Assembly: GCA_964568425.1 (NCBI GenBank) | Contig: CAZMPO010000003.1 | Span: forward strand, 92,603 to 156,602 | From: CAKSQF01 sp964568425 | Lineage (GTDB): Bacteria > Bacillota > Clostridia > Oscillospirales > CAG-272 | Direction of reading: 5' to 3' | Length of the DNA: 64,000 bases | Part shown: positions 60,213 through 64,000 of the stretch, in pieces | How the letters are laid out: each line of letters opens with the position of its first letter | Position numbering within the stretch: the stretch's first letter is position 1 | Program-made: the position numbers and the translations under genes | Notes under the pieces: model-generated | What the model was told of the DNA's origin: nothing | What the model saw: only the letters and a program-made list of their open reading frames with translations | Databases searched by the model: none

Positions 60213-60288
60213 CGGGGTGTAGCGCAGTTGGTAGCGCGCTTGGTTTGGGACCAAGATGCCGCAGGTTCGAATCCTGTCACTCCGACCA
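60213..60288 (+). tRNA. tRNA-Pro (anticodon TGG)
   Basis: A cloverleaf with acceptor CGGGGTG/CACTCCG, anticodon arm CTTGG-TTTGGGA-CCAAG (TGG), T arm containing GGTTCGAATCC, discriminator A and encoded CCA. A terminator follows immediately. Confidence 0.97.
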
Positions 60289-60324
60289 AAAAAGGCTTTG
60301 GAAAGCAATTTCCGAAGCCTTTTT
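60289..60324 (+). terminator. Terminator of tRNA-Pro
   Basis: AAAAAGGCTTTGGAAA-GCAA-TTTCCGAAGCCTTTTT with one G-T pair, directly after the CCA end. Confidence 0.92.
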
Positions 60325-60398
60325 CTTTGTCTACTGCATTTCAGTTTTTGATTGTCAATATTTTTTGCGATAATGCGGCGCTCTTTTCTCAAAGAGCC

Positions 60399-60427
60399 TT
60401 GACAAACTATCACTTTGGTGATATAAT
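60399..60427 (+). promoter_or_regulatory. SigA-type promoter of the DUF3990/HTH pair
   Basis: TTGACA (60399-60404), a 17-nt spacer and TATAAT (60422-60427), 29 bp before the start. Confidence 0.87.
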
Positions 60428-60456
60428 ATAAGCGTGTTGAATAGGAGGTCATGGAT

Positions 60457-61149
60457 ATGGGAAAAATGATTACATTGTTTCACGGCTCGGAAAAGATCAT
60501 AGAAACGCCTACCTTTGGCGAAGGCAAGAAGACGAACGATTTCGGGCTTGGCTTTTATTGCACCGAAAGCGAAGGACTTGCCAAGGAGTGGGCAGTGTCT
60601 TCACTGCGTGACGGCTTTTCCAATCGCTATACATTGGATACCGAATACATGAAGATCCTGAATCTGAACAGTCCCGACTATACGATCCTCAACTGGATCG
60701 CCGTTTTGGTCGAGCATCGACTTTTTACCATCAAGACCCCTGTCGCAAGAAGAGCAAAGCGGTATCTGATCGACAATTTCGGCATCAATGTCAATGCTTA
60801 CGACTTGATCACAGGCTACCGTGCAGATGATTCCTATTTCGATTATGCAGAATCTTTTTTGAACAATGCCATCTCAGTCGAACAGTTGGCGAATGCCATG
60901 CGACTCGGCAAGCTCGGTGAGCAGATCGTTCTGAAATCAAAATTTGCTTTCTCTCGTCTTCAATTTGAAGGCTTTGAGGTTGCCGAAAAGGAAGAGTTTT
61001 ATGTTTTGCGTAAATCACGAGATGACGAGGCAAATCGGCTTTATCTTGAAATGCTTGAGGAGGAGACCGACGGCTTGTATATTCAAGATATCATAAGAGG
61101 AGGTATCACAAACGATGATCCACGCATACCAAGAAATCTATCTAAATAA
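60457..61149 (+). CDS. DUF3990 protein, ADP-ribosyltransferase-like
   Basis: 230 residues. LFHGSEKIIETPTFGEGK, FGLGFYCTESEGLAKEWA and LGKLGEQIVLKSKFAFSRL place it in DUF3990. The His, Tyr and Glu in these three motifs fit the H-Y-E triad of ADP-ribosyltransferase folds. ATG 60457 is 8 nt after AGGAGG, while the in-frame ATG 60451 is only 2 nt away. It overlaps the following HTH gene by 35 bp. The two-gene layout suggests toxin and antitoxin; no activity is proven. Confidence 0.82.
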   Translation: MGKMITLFHGSEKIIETPTFGEGKKTNDFGLGFYCTESEGLAKEWAVSSLRDGFSNRYTLDTEYMKILNLNSPDYTILNWIAVLVEHRLFTIKTPVARRAKRYLIDNFGINVNAYDLITGYRADDSYFDYAESFLNNAISVEQLANAMRLGKLGEQIVLKSKFAFSRLQFEGFEVAEKEEFYVLRKSRDDEANRLYLEMLEEETDGLYIQDIIRGGITNDDPRIPRNLSK

Positions 61150-61753
61150 AGCACAGTCGATCCTCGGTGATGCCTTTGACTATGCGGTCAACACCTGCGA
61201 TATACCGGGCGATCAATTCGTCAAGCTGTTCTTGGCAAGCAGTGTTTGTCGGCGTATGGAGAACGGCGAGCCTGCCTATCTTGCCGGCAAAAGCGGCATC
61301 GAGATCGCTGCCGAGGTAGTATTCGAGACCATGGGCAAAGAGCTGACACAAGAACCTGCCGAGAAATTCGGTCGATCGGGAGAATATTGGATCGGTTGGG
61401 CAGTGGCTTACTATCAGTGGTATTCGGGCAGAAAATTCAGCGAGATCTTCCGTGCGGTAACTTACGATGACTTACAACAAATGTACTATACCTTGCACGA
61501 GGCGGATATTTCAAAGTTCGTGGATATCGTCGATGAACGCATACGCCTTGTCTATCCCGACACCAATCTCAAACGCATCCGCACCGTATACGGTTGTACC
61601 CAAGCCGAGCTTGCAAAGAGTTCAGGTGTCAGTCTGCGCTCCATTCAAATGTACGAGCAACGGGGTAAGGATATCAACAAAGCAAGTGGGGAAACAATCT
61701 ATCGACTTGCCAAAGCACTCGGCTGTGCTATGGAAGATCTGATCGAGAGATAG
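61115..61753 (+). CDS. HTH protein paired with DUF3990 (possible antitoxin)
   Basis: 212 residues. An N-terminal part of about 130 residues that I do not recognise (IYLNKAQSILGDAFDYAVNT, SGIEIAAEVVFETMGKE) is followed by a C-terminal XRE HTH (LKRIRTVYGCTQAELAKSSG, VSLRSIQMYEQRGKDI). GAGGAGG lies 11 nt before ATG 61115, inside the upstream gene, so translation is coupled. It would be expected to repress the pair's promoter and perhaps bind the partner. Confidence 0.8.
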   Translation: MIHAYQEIYLNKAQSILGDAFDYAVNTCDIPGDQFVKLFLASSVCRRMENGEPAYLAGKSGIEIAAEVVFETMGKELTQEPAEKFGRSGEYWIGWAVAYYQWYSGRKFSEIFRAVTYDDLQQMYYTLHEADISKFVDIVDERIRLVYPDTNLKRIRTVYGCTQAELAKSSGVSLRSIQMYEQRGKDINKASGETIYRLAKALGCAMEDLIER

Positions 61754-61794
61754 ACGAGCAGAAGCTTTTTCTTTGTTTATTGCAGACCCAAAAT

Positions 61795-61824
61795 AAGGGC
61801 TGACGGTCGTTTCCGTCAGCCCTT
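61795..61824. terminator. Terminator, copy 1 of a repeated element
   Basis: AAGGGCTGACGG-TCGTTT-CCGTCAGCCCTT between convergent genes. About 50 bp around it (CCCAAAATAAGGGC... to TATTCGGTTC) recurs at 62769-62820. Confidence 0.85.
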
Positions 61825-61850
61825 TGTGTATTCGGTTCTGTGGGATTTGA

Positions 61851-62615
61851 TTATCTCTTTTTATAAATAACAAGCTCAGGATTCTCACCATTTGCTTCAT
61901 AAGCAGCTATGAGAATAAAGTCCATATTGGCTACGATACCAAAGCATCTTTCGCCGCCGATTTCGCATTCCAGTTGATTGCCGAGATAGGTTGCGTTATC
62001 GTCAAGGAATTTTACGATCTTACCGTTAGGAAGACGGTATTCAAGGTTAACGTATCCGCCCACAAGCGCGTTAAGCTTTTCAACTCTCGGCATTCCTTCA
62101 ACCCCAAGCGCGTTGATCTCTTCAATCAGTTTGCTTTTGAATTCCTCGAATTTTTCTGCGTCGGCAAGGTTTTTATACTGTTTCCAATAGTCAAGTTTTG
62201 GAAGCATTTCTTTCATATATGTGCGTACTTGCTCGGGAGGGAATGACTCGTTTGCCATATGTGCGATACAGACCTCTATCAGATCGTCCATATTATGATA
62301 CATATATTCGCCGTCGGCATAGCACCACTTGCAATATTCCTCGTTGAAAAAGCCGTCGACTTCTTTGCTGATCTTAGAATCTTCAAGTGGCATACCGCAA
62401 CATTGACAGATCAGCTGTCGCGGCGAACCAAGAAGCGTGTTGATCGACACATCAAATAATTGAGACAGCAGTTTGAGCGTTTCCGTGTTCGGTATCGTTT
62501 CACCTGTTTCCCAACGGGAAACTGCCTGTCTTGTTACAAATATCTTTTCGGCAAGTTCCTCTTGAGACAGTCCTTTTTTCGTTCTTAATTCGTAAATTAT
62601 ATCTTTCGTTTCCAT
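61851..62615 (-). CDS. XRE HTH regulator with putative zinc-ribbon domain
   Basis: 254 residues. The N-terminal HTH (IIYELRTKKGLSQEELAEKI, VTRQAVSRWETGETIP) is followed by a zinc-ribbon domain (ICQCCGMPLEDSKISKEVDG, EYCKWCYADGEY) and helical linker, residues about 70-160. A C-terminal beta domain of about 90 residues follows (VKFLDDNATYLGNQLEC). ATG 62615 has AAGGTGG upstream. By family an uncharacterised regulator. It has its own promoter at 62644-62672. Confidence 0.88.
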   Translation of the reverse strand: METKDIIYELRTKKGLSQEELAEKIFVTRQAVSRWETGETIPNTETLKLLSQLFDVSINTLLGSPRQLICQCCGMPLEDSKISKEVDGFFNEEYCKWCYADGEYMYHNMDDLIEVCIAHMANESFPPEQVRTYMKEMLPKLDYWKQYKNLADAEKFEEFKSKLIEEINALGVEGMPRVEKLNALVGGYVNLEYRLPNGKIVKFLDDNATYLGNQLECEIGGERCFGIVANMDFILIAAYEANGENPELVIYKKR

Positions 62616-62643
62616 AAAAACCACCTTATTAGTTTGTGATTAT

Positions 62644-62672
62644 ATTATATCATGAGTTTCCGGGGTTGTCAA
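62644..62672 (-). promoter_or_regulatory. SigA-type promoter of the HTH/zinc-ribbon gene
   Basis: Minus-strand TTGACA (62667-62672), a 17-nt spacer and TATAAT (62644-62649). Confidence 0.85.
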
Positions 62673-62777
62673 GCAACTCGCTGTTGCTGTATGCTCGACA
62701 AATTCTTATTTATCGCTATACTTATTATTATATTTCCAAAACCGCTTTACTACTTTGCCTACAGCAAACCCAAAAAT

Positions 62778-62807
62778 AAGGGCTGACGGTCGTTTCCGTC
62801 AGCCCTT
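62778..62807. terminator. Terminator, copy 2 of a repeated element
   Basis: The same AAGGGCTGACGG/CCGTCAGCCCTT stem as at 61795-61824, downstream of the minus-strand membrane protein gene. Confidence 0.82.
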
Positions 62808-62844
62808 TGTATTCGGTTCGCCTCGACAAATTGAAAATTGCTTG

Positions 62845-63174
62845 TTATAAAATATCACCATTATACTTTTTCATTGCGTAAAAACTAATAATCAAACCTG
62901 CAACAATACCGGCGATCAATTCTACTGTACCGATAATAACAAAAATGTCAAGTTGTGTTTGCTCGAAAATCAAGAACAGAATACCGAATATGATCATAGC
63001 AATACCGATAATGAGAGTTCCAAAGCCAACAAGCTTGCCAAAGGGTTTACGATTTTCCTCGGTCACTCGTTGTCTATGATACCAATGAAGTGAAGATATA
63101 TTTCCTGTCATATTGATTATACCGAGAATAGAAATCAGTATTCCCGGTCCGGAAACAGTTATAAATGCTGCCAT
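62845..63174 (-). CDS. Small membrane protein, unknown function
   Basis: 109 residues with three predicted helices: ITVSGPGILISILGIIN, LVGFGTLIIGIAMIIFGILFLI and IFVIIGTVELIAGIVAGLIISFYA, with a basic loop WYHRQRVTEENRKPFGK between the first two. Resembles DUF3784/SdpI-like small proteins only in general shape. GGAGG lies 8 nt before ATG 63174. Confidence 0.75.
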   Translation of the reverse strand: MAAFITVSGPGILISILGIINMTGNISSLHWYHRQRVTEENRKPFGKLVGFGTLIIGIAMIIFGILFLIFEQTQLDIFVIIGTVELIAGIVAGLIISFYAMKKYNGDIL

Positions 63175-63204
63175 TTCACGACCTCCTCAAATTCTTTATT
63201 ATAT

Positions 63205-63888
63205 TTAGATTTTGGTATTTGCGGTATTGAGCTCGCTGAGATCGCGCCATTCCAAACGGTCCGAGTCGATTTTCCTCTCGGCGAGAGAGTTTAGCCGCTC
63301 GTCGGTTTTTCTTTGTTTTTCATCAGCCTCGATACCGAAAAGGGTATCGCTTATTTCAACGACCTTGTAGCACGGATTATAATTGTTTGTCTCAAAAAGT
63401 GCAAACTTTTTATGTGAGAGATCAATTATCAATATCGGGCATCTGACCTTGGTGCTCTCTTTATCGTAAATCGACGGTTGAAGAAAAAGCATGTTGCCGC
63501 TTTTATTGGCGGAGAAATTATCACAGAAATCCAAACCGTCCGAAATATTCAGTACCGGCTCGGGACTTTCCTTGTTTTTTAATATTGCCAAGGAGCCGAC
63601 ATACCACCCCATGCGCACTTCCGCAATCGAATATATGCAACACAGCATGTCGCTTTGAGGCAAAGAATAGAATTTATCATACACAAACGGAATGGTGTTT
63701 CGAATATCCCAACGAGGCAGACTTGGAAAATCAAACTTCCAGTCTGTCGTGAGGTGGTCAGCGCAGTCGGAATCACTGTTCGTGGATGATACGAAAGCAA
63801 TCGGTAGGAAATGCTCTGACCGTTCTTTCGTGCGGGCGAGAATGACATTAAAAGTCCGAAAACGAACAGCCCTGCCAAAAACAGCCAC
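63205..63888 (-). CDS. Unknown protein, probably frameshifted near its N-terminus
   Basis: The frame encodes about 227 residues from a GTG at 63888. Clear protein-like sequence begins around HFLPIAFVSSTNSDSDCADH and continues to the end (FPSLPRWDIRNTIPFVYDKFY, CPILIIDLSHKKFALFETN). The first ~25 residues look artificial. In the neighbouring frame from ATG 63893 there is a natural start with a membrane helix (MGWLFLAGLFVFGLLMSF), so the real gene is probably 63205-63893 with one base lost near 63824-63833. Function not recognised. Confidence 0.5.
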   Translation of the reverse strand: MAVFGRAVRFRTFNVILARTKERSEHFLPIAFVSSTNSDSDCADHLTTDWKFDFPSLPRWDIRNTIPFVYDKFYSLPQSDMLCCIYSIAEVRMGWYVGSLAILKNKESPEPVLNISDGLDFCDNFSANKSGNMLFLQPSIYDKESTKVRCPILIIDLSHKKFALFETNNYNPCYKVVEISDTLFGIEADEKQRKTDERLNSLAERKIDSDRLEWRDLSELNTANTKI

Positions 63889-64000
63889 CCCATACCGCCG
63901 TCATCACCCAAGTCATTATTAACGAGGTGAAAAGCAGATATAAGATTAATGTGCTCCCTGTCAAGTAGACAGACCAAAAAACAAAAAAATTTACAAAAAA

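Noticed and set aside
63955..63985. CCTGTCA...GACCAAAAAA near the right edge, similar to the 3' end of tRNA-Pro (possible att site)
   Set aside because: The match needs a 4-nt gap and is partly A-rich; no integrase is visible in the window.

Overview
The window looks like a chromosomal segment of a spore-forming Clostridia (Firmicutes), probably an uncultured gut member near Oscillospiraceae or Christensenellales. The reasons are spore genes (yabP, yabQ, a spoVB-like flippase, two PdaA-type deacetylases, a SleB-type hydrolase), a Clostridia-style essential-gene string (cdaA, cdaR, recJ, relA/spoT, dtd, hemZ, mazG, an S4 protein, a ftsB/divIC gene), strong GGAGG ribosome sites and many TTGACA-N17-TATAAT promoters. 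Both strands carry genes and density is high.

Layout: 1-3961 holds the 3' part of a UDP-glucose dehydrogenase gene, a sugar isomerase, and a LytTR regulator/cupin/GHKL kinase group. 3971-4300 is three copies of a 110-bp structured repeat. 4393-8491 encodes two half-size ABC exporters and a DUF4186 protein. 8768-17503 holds two giant secreted ricin-lectin-repeat proteins, one with an NlpC/P60-like head and one with a GH25 lysozyme head, sharing a 3.5-kb essentially identical lectin tail. 17681-24334 holds an HTH/ADP-ribosylglycohydrolase gene split by a frameshift, two secreted Cys-repeat or anchored proteins behind an attenuator-like leader, two polysaccharide deacetylases and an HTH-TPR regulator.

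24545-36523 is the most unusual block: two paralogous cassettes, each ABC exporter / DUF1854 / ABC exporter, facing each other. All four exporters carry an extra N-terminal soluble domain and a zinc ribbon. Between them lie a nuclease-like protein with a C-terminal winged-helix-like segment and a PfkB sugar kinase. An AraC regulator is divergent from the second cassette and shares with it a pair of overlapping, opposed promoters.

37794-43361 encodes a Thr-Pro-rich SleB-type hydrolase, asparagine synthetase A and a large CotH/lamin-tail surface protein. 43443-59773 is core genome: radical SAM, c-di-AMP synthesis and its regulator, COG2509 oxidoreductase, RecJ, Rel, Dtd, HemZ, a nucleoside kinase, SpoVB, MazG, S4 protein, YabP, YabQ and FtsB/DivIC. 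After an acyl carrier protein and a tRNA-Pro gene, 60457-64000 looks accessory: a DUF3990/HTH pair with toxin-antitoxin layout, an HTH/zinc-ribbon regulator and small membrane or anchored proteins, one apparently frameshifted.

Calls are from reading the sequence and remembered family motifs. No database search was run.
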